Source: an uncultured Flammeovirgaceae bacterium
Lineage (GTDB): Bacteria; Bacteroidota; Bacteroidia; Cytophagales; Cyclobacteriaceae
Direction: 5' to 3'
DNA length: 13,037 nt
NCBI GenBank assembly: GCA_937138955.1
Contig: CAKZPJ010000394.1
Location: forward strand, 1 to 13,037
Shown one piece after another: positions 6,377-13,037 of the stretch. A program made the translations under genes and the position numbers. A model generated the notes under the pieces. It searched no databases, was not told where the DNA came from, and saw nothing but the letters and a program-made list of their open reading frames with translations. Positions within the stretch are counted from its first letter, which is position 1, and every line of letters starts with the position of its first letter.

Positions 6377-7563
6377 GGTTGGAAAAAATCCATTTGCTTA
6401 ACTATAAGAATTATGAGGATCTCTCCTTAGATTTCTCTCCGCAAATCAATTGTATTCTGGGAGAAAACGGCAGCGGCAAAACTAATCTACTGGATGCTAT
6501 TTATTACCTATCGGTGACCAAGAGCGCTTTTAGTAGTACTGAACAACAAAATGTACGACATGAAGCTCCTTACTTGCTAACAAAAGGGGTATTTTGTAAG
6601 CAGGAGCAACAGTATACCGTAAGCTGTAGTTGGCAGCGCGGTCAGAAGAAGCAGGTACAAAACAGCCGAATTCATTACGATAAGTTAAGCGAACATATTG
6701 GTCACTTTCCAGTGGTACTAATCTCACCGGATGATACTGACCTGATTCGGGGAGCAGGTGAATTGCGCCGCCGCTTCTTCGATGGTCTACTGTCGCAAAT
6801 TGACTCGGGTTATCTCTCAGACTTTATTAGCTACAACCATATATTGCGGCAACGCAACGCTCTATTGAAGCAGTTTGCTGAACGTAATACCTACGATTCA
6901 GACCTGCTGGATTCATATAGCGATCAGCTACTGGATGTGGGGCATCGGCTGTACCAGAAGAGGGCTAACTTCCTTGAGAAATTCATCCCCCATTTTAGTC
7001 GCCACTATAATAACCTTTCAGGCAAAAAAGAGGAGGTAGGCATACGGTATAACGCTCACTTTGCTGAAAACGAATATCGCTCGACTTTTTATAAAGCCTA
7101 CCGAAAAGACTTAGTACTCCAGCGAACCACCCGGGGCGTTCATCGCGATGATTATGACTTTAGGATTGATGATTTTCCGATTAAACGCTACGGCTCGCAG
7201 GGGCAGCAAAAATCCTTCGTAATCGCGCTAAAGCTGGCTCAGTTTGATGTACTGCGGGACGAAAAGCAGCTCAAGCCTATTCTACTGTTAGATGACATTT
7301 TTGATAAACTGGATGATTCCCGCATTGGTAAGTTAACGGAGATGGTGGTGCAGCAATCGTTTGGGCAATTGTTTGTGACCGATGCCCGTCCCGAGCGAAC
7401 CCAGAGCATTTTTGGGAATATTGAAGGGGAGAAAAAGTACTTTACCGTTCAGCGAGGTGAAATCACTGAGATATTAGTGGAAGGCGAAGAAGATCAACCA
7501 GACCACCACCAAAATGGGCAGCAGAATCGGCAGCGAAAACCGGATAATGTAACCGAAGAATGA
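6373..7563 (+). CDS. recF: DNA replication and repair protein RecF
   Basis: A 396-residue RecF, an SMC-like ABC ATPase that acts with RecO and RecR to load RecA at single-strand gaps. Walker A is GENGSGKT (residues 30-37), the ABC signature is SQGQQKS (275-281), and Walker B with D-loop is LLLDDIFDKLD (304-314). The N-terminal LRLxNYKNYE-type strand fixes the start. The family usually ends near residue 360-370; here about 29 further residues (368-396), rich in Q, N, E, D and R, lie antisense to the end of nhaD. This tail looks like read-through after loss of an original stop codon (inference). The gene diverges from pdhA. The DUF721 gene that commonly follows recF in this phylum is absent from its 3' side. 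Confidence 0.95.
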   Translation: MRLEKIHLLNYKNYEDLSLDFSPQINCILGENGSGKTNLLDAIYYLSVTKSAFSSTEQQNVRHEAPYLLTKGVFCKQEQQYTVSCSWQRGQKKQVQNSRIHYDKLSEHIGHFPVVLISPDDTDLIRGAGELRRRFFDGLLSQIDSGYLSDFISYNHILRQRNALLKQFAERNTYDSDLLDSYSDQLLDVGHRLYQKRANFLEKFIPHFSRHYNNLSGKKEEVGIRYNAHFAENEYRSTFYKAYRKDLVLQRTTRGVHRDDYDFRIDDFPIKRYGSQGQQKSFVIALKLAQFDVLRDEKQLKPILLLDDIFDKLDDSRIGKLTEMVVQQSFGQLFVTDARPERTQSIFGNIEGEKKYFTVQRGEITEILVEGEEDQPDHHQNGQQNRQRKPDNVTEE

Positions 7564-9000
7564 AGGCATCCGAATGCCTACCTGCTCGGCAATAGATTTT
7601 ACCATAAAGTTGGGTCCGTTTCCGATATAGCTCATTGCCCCGAAGAATACGGCCGCTACCGAAATAGCCGTTAGGTACATAATACTATCAGCGTACTCCC
7701 CCTGAGAAAACGCCAGCACATCCTGCGAGTCATTCACATTGGCTCCCACCGAAGCCATCGCTGCTGCCAAGAAGTTCAGGTAAGTAGGGGCATTATCCAA
7801 AAATCCTGATAGGATGCCAGTACCCCAGTACAAGGTGTTGTGCGTAATCAATTCCCGGCCACTATCTGATTTAGCAAAATCGCCTACCAGTTCTAGAGCC
7901 GGCATCATCGTGCCGAAGATACCGATAAAAATGAAGGCTACCTCCCGGATAGGTTCAAAGCTGAATTCGTTCCCTTTGATAGCTTCTTTTTTGGCTAAGC
8001 GGAACGAAAGAAAAGCCACCGCAAACATGATTAGCTCCCGCACAAAAGAAAACTTAGTTCCGTGGTAGTTAACGTGGGGTAGCCAGTCTATCTTATTAGG
8101 GTCAATAAAAACGGCTCCAATGACTACGGCTAACCACAGAAAGTTTCGCTTTCCTACAATAGTAATTTTACCAGAATGCGTTTCCGGCTCTTCTTCCCCG
8201 TTGATTACCGAACTATTTCGCTTGTCTAGGACAAAGAATATTGCCACTAGCACCACTAATACAAATAGCCACTGAATAACTACGTGGGATATCGTCCAGA
8301 AGAAAGGTACACCCCGCAGGAAGCCCAGGAACAACGGCGGATCACCAATGGGGGTGAGCGAACCACCCACATTACTCACCATAAATATGAAGAAGATAAT
8401 ATGATACGAGCGAATCCGGTGCTGGTTGAGTCGGATGTAAGGGCGGATTAGTAGCATGGAAGCTCCAGTAGTACCAATTAAGTTGGATATTGCCGAGCCA
8501 ATCAGTAAAATAGCGGAGTTAATGATAGGAGTGGATTTCCGATCAATTTTTATCAGAATACCCCCCGAAGCGATAAACAAGGAAGAAAGCAGTGCAATAA
8601 ATTGCAGATACTCAAACAAGGCATGAACTGGCTCGCCGGCATTTCCTAATACAAAAATATAGTAGGACATGACGATTGCAGCCAGCAGCACTGCCAGAAT
8701 AGGATAGTTTTTATGCCAGAAGTGCTCGTAGAATAGCGGTCCAGTGGCGATCATCAGTAGCAATAGCACAAACGGAATCACTGTCCAGGCGGGAGCAGCT
8801 ACGTGTTCTTCTTCGTGACCTTCAGCATGTTCTTCGCCTTCTTCGTGCTGAGCCTCAGGGGCGGTTATATGATCTTGGTCTTCTTCCTGATGTTGAACGA
8901 GCTGAACCGGTATTTCCTGGTGTTGAGCTATGGAATAAGTAGGAGTGTAAGCCGAACAGAGTAGTAATGATAGTATAGCACTAAGCACCAATCGCTTCAT
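7474..9000 (-). CDS. nhaD: Sodium:proton antiporter, NhaD family
   Basis: A 508-residue inner-membrane antiporter of the NhaD group (ion-transporter superfamily), expected to expel Na+ (or Li+) in exchange for H+. A signal-like hydrophobic N-terminus (residues about 3-17) is followed by a soluble His/Asp/Glu-rich stretch (27-66: seven His, 14 acidic) and then many transmembrane helices from about 71 on. Conserved family segments are SAISNLIGTTGASMLLIRPY (169-188), SNVGGSLTPIGDPPLFLGF (209-227), SGFLDNAPTYLNF (398-410) and SYIGNGPNFMVKSIAE (457-472). The final helix (about 486-506) is the part overlapped by recF and looks native, so nhaD is the older occupant of the overlap. It diverges from coaX. 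Specificity for Na+ over another substrate is from family knowledge. Confidence 0.92.
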   Translation of the reverse strand: MKRLVLSAILSLLLCSAYTPTYSIAQHQEIPVQLVQHQEEDQDHITAPEAQHEEGEEHAEGHEEEHVAAPAWTVIPFVLLLLMIATGPLFYEHFWHKNYPILAVLLAAIVMSYYIFVLGNAGEPVHALFEYLQFIALLSSLFIASGGILIKIDRKSTPIINSAILLIGSAISNLIGTTGASMLLIRPYIRLNQHRIRSYHIIFFIFMVSNVGGSLTPIGDPPLFLGFLRGVPFFWTISHVVIQWLFVLVVLVAIFFVLDKRNSSVINGEEEPETHSGKITIVGKRNFLWLAVVIGAVFIDPNKIDWLPHVNYHGTKFSFVRELIMFAVAFLSFRLAKKEAIKGNEFSFEPIREVAFIFIGIFGTMMPALELVGDFAKSDSGRELITHNTLYWGTGILSGFLDNAPTYLNFLAAAMASVGANVNDSQDVLAFSQGEYADSIMYLTAISVAAVFFGAMSYIGNGPNFMVKSIAEQVGIRMPSFFGYIIRFSLPILLPILVVVWLIFFAFH

Positions 9001-9015
9001 TGAGTAAGGTTAGTT

Positions 9016-9070
9016 ATCTTCGGAAGATGTTTCAGCTCAGGTAGAAAATAGCAGAAAATAATTTTGCTAC
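9016..9070. repeat. Short palindrome and repeats between nhaD and coaX
   Basis: ATCTTC-G-GAAGAT (9016-9028) is a 13-bp palindrome in the nhaD leader. Next come two tandem 10-mers, GTAGAAAATA (9041-9050) and GCAGAAAATA (9051-9060), and then ATTTTGCTAC (9061-9070), which is close to their reverse complement. This is the only structure I see in the 202-bp divergent gap; no convincing promoter pair was found. Possible operator sites for either gene; function unknown. Confidence 0.3.
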
Positions 9071-9202
9071 TTCAATCTATTAGCTATCATCTATGTTGTG
9101 TCTAAAAAATGGATAGTCTTACTATTTTGGGAAATTTCCTAAAAATAGATGCAAGCAAATTACCAAAGTAAGCGAGAAACACCAACAGATTAGAATATTT
9201 TC

Positions 9203-9934
9203 ATGAACTTAGCCATTGATATTGGTAATACCTACGTAAAGGCAGGTTGGTTTGAGAATCACCAGCTAGTGGATATTCAACCTCAAACTGATTTAGAAAA
9301 ATTATCGTCTCAAATCAGTCAGAACCGTCCTGAACAGGTAATTGCGTCTTCAGTTTCAGCTCACACTCAACAACTTCGCAAGATTGTTCCCGATAGTGTT
9401 CGTTTTGTTGTACTAGATAGCAGCACTCCTCTGCCCTTTCGGAATAGTTACCACACTCCCACTACGCTAGGTACCGACCGCATTGCCGCTGTGGCCGGTG
9501 CCCACAAGCAATTTCCTCATCGAAACCTACTGGTAATTGATGCTGGCACATGTGTTACCTACGATTTACTAACTGATGAAGGGTATTACTTGGGTGGAAG
9601 TATTTCTCCCGGTTTGCGTATGCGCTGGCAAGCCATGCACCCTTTTACAGCTCGCCTGCCGTTAGTATCCGTAGAATCGCCCGAAGAAAGCAGAAACCTT
9701 TCTTATATTGGTCAAAGTACCGAAGAGGGGCTGAAAAGTGGCGGATTGATCGGGATGGCGGCGGAAATTGATCAAATAATTCGGAGGTATGCCGACAAAT
9801 TTGCAGCTTTGCAAGTCGTAACCTGCGGCGGCGATATAGAGTATCTTCAGCCGTGGCTCTTTTCGGATCATACCTATGTTCCAGAACTAGTATTGATAGG
9901 ATTAAACAGTATAGTACAATATGAGGGTTTGTAG
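9203..9934 (+). CDS. coaX: Type III pantothenate kinase
   Basis: A 243-residue type III pantothenate kinase, which phosphorylates pantothenate in the first step of CoA synthesis; cytoplasmic, ASKHA fold. Motifs in order: DIGNTYVKAGWF (residues 6-17, nucleotide phosphate loop), LGTDRIAAVAGA (89-100, pantothenate site), VIDAGTCVTYDL (111-122, catalytic Asp region), GGSISPGLRMR (131-141) and IGQSTEEGLKSG (169-180). Length is normal. The ATG at 9203 precedes the first family strand directly and is the only sensible start. The stop overlaps the next gene by 14 bp, so coaX and the outer-membrane protein are very probably translationally coupled. The enzyme type is one not subject to CoA feedback, by family knowledge. 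Confidence 0.95.
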   Translation: MNLAIDIGNTYVKAGWFENHQLVDIQPQTDLEKLSSQISQNRPEQVIASSVSAHTQQLRKIVPDSVRFVVLDSSTPLPFRNSYHTPTTLGTDRIAAVAGAHKQFPHRNLLVIDAGTCVTYDLLTDEGYYLGGSISPGLRMRWQAMHPFTARLPLVSVESPEESRNLSYIGQSTEEGLKSGGLIGMAAEIDQIIRRYADKFAALQVVTCGGDIEYLQPWLFSDHTYVPELVLIGLNSIVQYEGL

Positions 9935-11186
9935 TATTCTCCCGAAGGCTTTTTTGCTAATTGGGTTGTTGGGGTTGGTAGTCTCGGCTCAGGCGCAAAT
10001 AGGCGTCTCCCCTTATTCATCGCAGGGAATAGGAAATTTGATACGTCCTACGCTGGTGCATAACCAGGGAATGGGTGGCATTGGTATTGGCAATGGTAAT
10101 GCGCTGTTCATCAACTTTGCAAACCCTTCTTTTCTGTATAAAAATAACCTCTCTTCGTTTGATGTAGCGTTTAGCGTAGAGCAGAATAACATGCAGCGCG
10201 AAGAAGAAAGTGTTAGCCGCACCAGCGGTGGATTACGCTACGGAGTATTTTCGTTTCCGGTAATTACCAATCGCTGGACCATGAGCGTAGGAGTAGCCCC
10301 ATTCAGTGTGGTTAGCTATCGAATTGAAGAGTCTCTTACTATTGGTAACGATTCCAATGCTGGCGTTCAAGTGATCGATGGCGACGGGGGAATTAACGCT
10401 GCTTCTTTTGCTAGCGGATTTAGAGTGGTAGGTAATTTAGGTATTGGGTTACGAGTGAGTTACCTGTTCGGACCTATTACCGAGACTAGAACCGTACTGC
10501 TTAATAACCTCTTGGCCCAACGTACTGAATTAGAAGACCAGGTTTATTACTCTGATCTTCTCTTTGAGCCGAGTATATCCTACGGAATCAAACTAGGGAA
10601 TCAAACGCTACTAAACTTAGGGGCAACGTTTCAGCCCGAGACAAAAATACGGGCTACCCGTGAAGTAGTACTTAGTACTATTCCCAATGATCCTCGTTTT
10701 GCACAAAGCGAACGTATCGATTCAGTAGGTAGCAGTGTTACCTTCCCATCACGGCTGGGAGTCGGTATTTCTATAGAGAAATCGTTAAAGTATCTGGTGG
10801 GTGTAGATTTTGTGACTCAACCTTGGGAAGATTATCAGTCATTTAGCGGTGGCAACGACGGAATGCGTAATAGTTATGAGCTTTCGGTAGGTGGCCAACT
10901 AATTCCTGATATCACCTCAGTAAACAGTTATTTAGCTCGGATGGCCTATCGGCTTGGTTTCTTTTACCGTAACACTCCTTTTGCGGTAGAAAATCGTCAA
11001 ATTACTGATTTTGGTCTGAATTTAGGCTTTTCCTTACCTATGAGTAACCTTTCTAGCACCAATATTTCCTTAGAAGTAGGCCGACAAGGTACGGTAGATG
11101 CCGGACTAATTAGAGAAGACTACTTTAAAGTCTCAGCCGGTATTACGTTTAATGATCGGTGGTTTATTCGCCGAAAGTTTAACTGA
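9921..11186 (+). CDS. Outer-membrane beta-barrel protein
   Basis: A 421-residue exported protein with a clear signal peptide (hydrophobic residues about 10-22, cleavage near AQA-QI at 25/26). The mature part starts with SPYSSQGIGNL, close to the SPYSRxGLGDL motif that opens a group of Bacteroidota outer-membrane proteins. Its alternating Gly/Ser- and aromatic-rich strands (for example GIGLRVSYLFGP, TLLNLGATFQPETKI, YLARMAYRLGFFYR, KVSAGITFNDRWFI) fit a transmembrane beta-barrel. A FadL/OmpP1-like hydrophobic-substrate channel is possible but not proven. It overlaps coaX by 14 bp and precedes a periplasmic TPR gene and a probable lptC, suggesting an envelope-biogenesis context. Barrel call fairly sure; substrate and role unknown. 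Confidence 0.78.
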   Translation: MRVCSILPKAFLLIGLLGLVVSAQAQIGVSPYSSQGIGNLIRPTLVHNQGMGGIGIGNGNALFINFANPSFLYKNNLSSFDVAFSVEQNNMQREEESVSRTSGGLRYGVFSFPVITNRWTMSVGVAPFSVVSYRIEESLTIGNDSNAGVQVIDGDGGINAASFASGFRVVGNLGIGLRVSYLFGPITETRTVLLNNLLAQRTELEDQVYYSDLLFEPSISYGIKLGNQTLLNLGATFQPETKIRATREVVLSTIPNDPRFAQSERIDSVGSSVTFPSRLGVGISIEKSLKYLVGVDFVTQPWEDYQSFSGGNDGMRNSYELSVGGQLIPDITSVNSYLARMAYRLGFFYRNTPFAVENRQITDFGLNLGFSLPMSNLSSTNISLEVGRQGTVDAGLIREDYFKVSAGITFNDRWFIRRKFN

Positions 11187-11489
11187 TATTTTTCATCGTA
11201 GCTCATCAACATTTTGGCGTACAAGCAGTTACATTCTCATCACAATCATAATTCAAGTACATTTTTGGTATCAAACTTGTTAATCTCTAGGTAAGTGGGG
11301 TACAATTCGCTGACGAATTTGTTCCCCACATCTTTCTATATTCTACGATAATTGTATTATATTTACGTTTCCTTTAAAGAATAAAGCTTACATTATCATA
11401 TTTGTAACAAATTGGAATTGTTTTTGAATTAAGCATTATTCAGTACGTATTATAAAAATTAAATAAATAGTTTAACCAAAAAGAATATC
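11187..11489. other. 303-bp intergenic region, AT-rich, one strong hairpin
   Basis: No coding sequence is supported. A strong hairpin lies at 11295-11329: arms GTGGGGTACAATTCG (11295-11309) and CGAATTTGTTCCCCAC (11314-11329), loop CTGA, one T-T mismatch and one bulged T. It is 108 nt after the outer-membrane protein stop and lacks a long T-tract, so its role as terminator is uncertain. Downstream are imperfect -7 boxes for the TPR gene: TATATTTA (11358-11365) and CATATTTG (11397-11404), each one base off TAnnTTTG. Neither has a good -33 TTG at the right distance. The last 60 bp are very AT-rich. Confidence 0.5.
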
Positions 11490-12812
11490 ATGAAATACAG
11501 AGCTTACTCTACTGCTTTTTGGTCGGTATTGTTTCTACTCATTACGACCTCCGGATTGAAGGCCCAAAATTTTAATTGGCCTGAAGATAAATCAACCGCA
11601 CAAACTAATTATGTGCTATACACCGATGCCAAAAAGCAAAAAAATTATGAGGGTGCGGTAGAACCGCTTACGTGGTTACACGAAAATGCTCCCGATCTTA
11701 ATCCTGCTATCTATGTTGATGGAGCTACTATTTATGAGGAGTTAGCTGAGAAAGAATCTGATGCAGCTAAAAAAGAAGAATATATTGGTAAGGCATTAGA
11801 GATGTTTGATCTTCGTCTTCAGTACTTTGATGGCGAAGATGCGGCTGATGTTGCCAATCGTAAGGCGAATACTGCTTTTAAGTTATTATATAAAAAGCCC
11901 AGCGAGTACGGAAAGCTAATGGAGTTGTTTTCAGGTGCGATGGAAAAAAGTGATGATGTATTAGTCTACTACAACATTGTCCCCTTTATGTCGGTGCTGA
12001 AGAATCAATATGAAAAAGGTGAAATCAATGATGAGCAACTTCTGGATTACTACGATCGCTTGGGGCTAATGATAGAGAAGCAGGTAGCAGCAGGTGGCAA
12101 AAATGCTGGTAAATATGCTCAAGCAGGCGAGAATATAGATAGTATTTTTGCTGGCTTTTTCACGATGAGTTGCGATCAGATTCAGCAAAAGCTGATGCCC
12201 AAGTTGGAGCAGAATCCTAGCGATGTAGATTTAGCTAAGCGCGTTATTTCATTATCATTGGCTTCTTCTTGTACCGATCAAGACTTCTTCATGAAAGCCG
12301 CCGAAACTCTATTTGACAATGGCGAGGAAGATCCTGGTTTAGCTACAGCACTAGGAACCCGAGCTATGGTCGCGGAAAATTACGATAAAGCGAAAGAGTG
12401 GTTTGAGAAAGCAATAGAAATTTCTTCTAACGATGAGCAGAAAGCCGATATAACAATGGATTTAGGTTCTATTGCTCTGAAAGAAGGGCAAAAGTCTACT
12501 GCTCGTAAGTATTTTCTGCAAGCAGCCAACCTAGATAGCGAGTTATCCGGAAAAGTTTACTCTAATATCGGAACGTTATACATGCAGAGCTATGAGCAAT
12601 GTAAAGGTGGCGAAGATGTGGTGGAAGACCGAGCTGTATTTATTGCCGCCTACGAAATGTATCGCAAGGCTGGGAACAACAAATTGATGGCAAATGCCAA
12701 AGAGCAGTTCCCGTCTAAAGAGGAAGTGTTTACCTATAACAAAGAAGTAGGTGACCAGCTACAAGTAGGATGCTGGGTTGGCGAGACCGTAACTATTCGG
12801 ACGCGCGACTAA
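11490..12812 (+). CDS. Secreted tetratricopeptide repeat protein
   Basis: A 440-residue protein with a signal peptide (hydrophobic residues about 8-20, cleavage near LKA-QN at 25/26), so periplasmic or outer-membrane associated. TPR-like helical pairs include KQKNYEGAVEPLTWLHENAP (about 49-68), AMVAENYDKAKEWFEKAIEI (292-311), LGSIALKEGQKSTARKYFLQ (325-344) and VYSNIGTLYMQ (356-366). The C-terminus AKEQFPSKEEVFTY, then VGCWVGETVTIRTR, resembles a recurrent ending in Bacteroidota TPR proteins. Four cysteines (228, 261, 371, 428) could form disulphides in the periplasm (inference). No enzymatic motif is visible; a scaffold role in envelope assembly fits the neighbours, a beta-barrel protein upstream and probable lptC downstream. 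A strong terminator follows the stop codon. Confidence 0.82.
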   Translation: MKYRAYSTAFWSVLFLLITTSGLKAQNFNWPEDKSTAQTNYVLYTDAKKQKNYEGAVEPLTWLHENAPDLNPAIYVDGATIYEELAEKESDAAKKEEYIGKALEMFDLRLQYFDGEDAADVANRKANTAFKLLYKKPSEYGKLMELFSGAMEKSDDVLVYYNIVPFMSVLKNQYEKGEINDEQLLDYYDRLGLMIEKQVAAGGKNAGKYAQAGENIDSIFAGFFTMSCDQIQQKLMPKLEQNPSDVDLAKRVISLSLASSCTDQDFFMKAAETLFDNGEEDPGLATALGTRAMVAENYDKAKEWFEKAIEISSNDEQKADITMDLGSIALKEGQKSTARKYFLQAANLDSELSGKVYSNIGTLYMQSYEQCKGGEDVVEDRAVFIAAYEMYRKAGNNKLMANAKEQFPSKEEVFTYNKEVGDQLQVGCWVGETVTIRTRD

Positions 12813-12831
12813 GCAACATCCTTTAAAGTTT

Positions 12832-12883
12832 AAGCCATTTCTTGTGAGCAGCCAATATACTGCAACAGGAAATGGCTTTTTTT
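12832..12883 (+). terminator. Rho-independent terminator of the TPR gene
   Basis: A long stem, AAGCCATTTC (12832-12841) with GAAATGGCTT (12869-12878), continues inward through CTTGT/ACAGG and GCAG/CTGC around CCAATATA. It is followed by a run of seven T (12877-12883, partly shared with the stem). It starts 19 nt after the TPR stop codon and separates it from the next gene. Confidence 0.9.
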
Positions 12884-12924
12884 CGTCAATAGGAGAAGTA
12901 AGAGTTTAGTATCGCCTATTATTT

Positions 12925-13037
12925 ATGCATAAACAATATTACATTATATTGTTAATTATAGCTGGTCTCATTGGGGCATGTAATGACGAAGGTCAGAGTG
13001 CCGAAGATTTTAAGGAGTACGAGGGACCTGTTTTAGA
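12925..13037 (+). CDS. lptC: Probable LPS export protein LptC, lipoprotein (3' end missing)
   Basis: Only the first 37 codons are in the window. The protein starts with a short basic and hydrophobic segment (MHKQYYIILLIIAGLI) and a lipobox IGAC with the modified Cys at residue 19, so it is a lipoprotein processed by signal peptidase II. The mature start has NDEGQ and then KEYEGPVL. A Y-x-GP segment shortly after the lipid-attached Cys is typical of Bacteroidota LptC proteins, where it begins the beta-jellyroll domain that passes LPS from LptB2FG to LptA. In Bacteroidota I recall lptC often lying near coaX and an outer-membrane protein gene, which supports the call. The frame is open to the window end. 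Lipoprotein certain; LptC identity is inference from a short piece. Confidence 0.62.
   Translation, partial: MHKQYYIILLIIAGLIGACNDEGQSAEDFKEYEGPVL

Noticed and set aside
7814..8068. Plus-strand open frame of 84 codons inside nhaD
   Set aside because: It is antisense to conserved NhaD membrane segments; its composition is that expected from reverse-complemented hydrophobic codons.
1..13037. Mobile element, prophage or defence island
   Set aside because: No transposase, integrase, phage, toxin-antitoxin or nuclease gene is present; the genes are core metabolic, repair, transport and envelope functions.

Overview
The window looks like a chromosomal segment of a Bacteroidota bacterium, most likely a marine member of the Cytophagales or a relative (inference). 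The signs are the gene families present (a split MacB/FtsX-type permease, DUF2911, a TPR protein with a Bacteroidota-type C-terminus, an outer-membrane protein carrying an SPYS..GIGNL-type motif), starts without clear Shine-Dalgarno sequences, and a TAnnTTTG-type -7 promoter box. I see no insertion sequence, prophage, CRISPR array, tRNA or rRNA. Most genes are core or housekeeping.

Layout. Bases 1-1236 hold the 3' part of an ABC-transporter permease on the plus strand. A G-rich inverted repeat that also fits a canonical G-quadruplex motif (1239-1288) separates it from a minus-strand block. Read in transcription order from 6251 down to 1293, that block is pdhA (pyruvate dehydrogenase E1 alpha), a Rho-independent terminator, a promoter, a membrane-anchored TPR protein, ribH (lumazine synthase), lysC (aspartate kinase), a secreted DUF2911 protein and a DUF721/DciA-like protein. 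recF diverges from pdhA on the plus strand and runs convergently into nhaD (Na+/H+ antiporter), overlapping it by 90 bp. Divergent from nhaD is a plus-strand cluster: coaX (type III pantothenate kinase), an outer-membrane beta-barrel protein overlapping coaX by 14 bp, a periplasmic TPR protein, a strong terminator, and the first 37 codons of a lipoprotein that is probably LptC.

How the genes relate. ribH, coaX, pdhA and lysC belong to central cofactor and amino-acid metabolism: riboflavin, CoA, acetyl-CoA, and the Lys/Thr/Met precursors. recF and the DUF721 protein belong to DNA replication and repair. The coaX-OMP-TPR-lptC stretch is largely envelope biogenesis. From what I recall of Bacteroidota genomes, TPR-ribH diverging from recF-DUF721 is a conserved neighbourhood. 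Here it seems to have been opened up, with pdhA between recF and TPR-ribH, and DUF721 moved to the far end of the minus-strand block.

I do not see convincing evidence of a new multi-gene system. The most interesting items are small-scale: a RecF C-terminal tail translated codon-for-codon antisense to the last NhaD membrane helix; a 70-bp array with exact 7-bp periodicity and inverted halves that runs into the DUF2911 stop codon; a G-quadruplex/hairpin element between convergent genes; and a His/acid-rich segment at the NhaD N-terminus.
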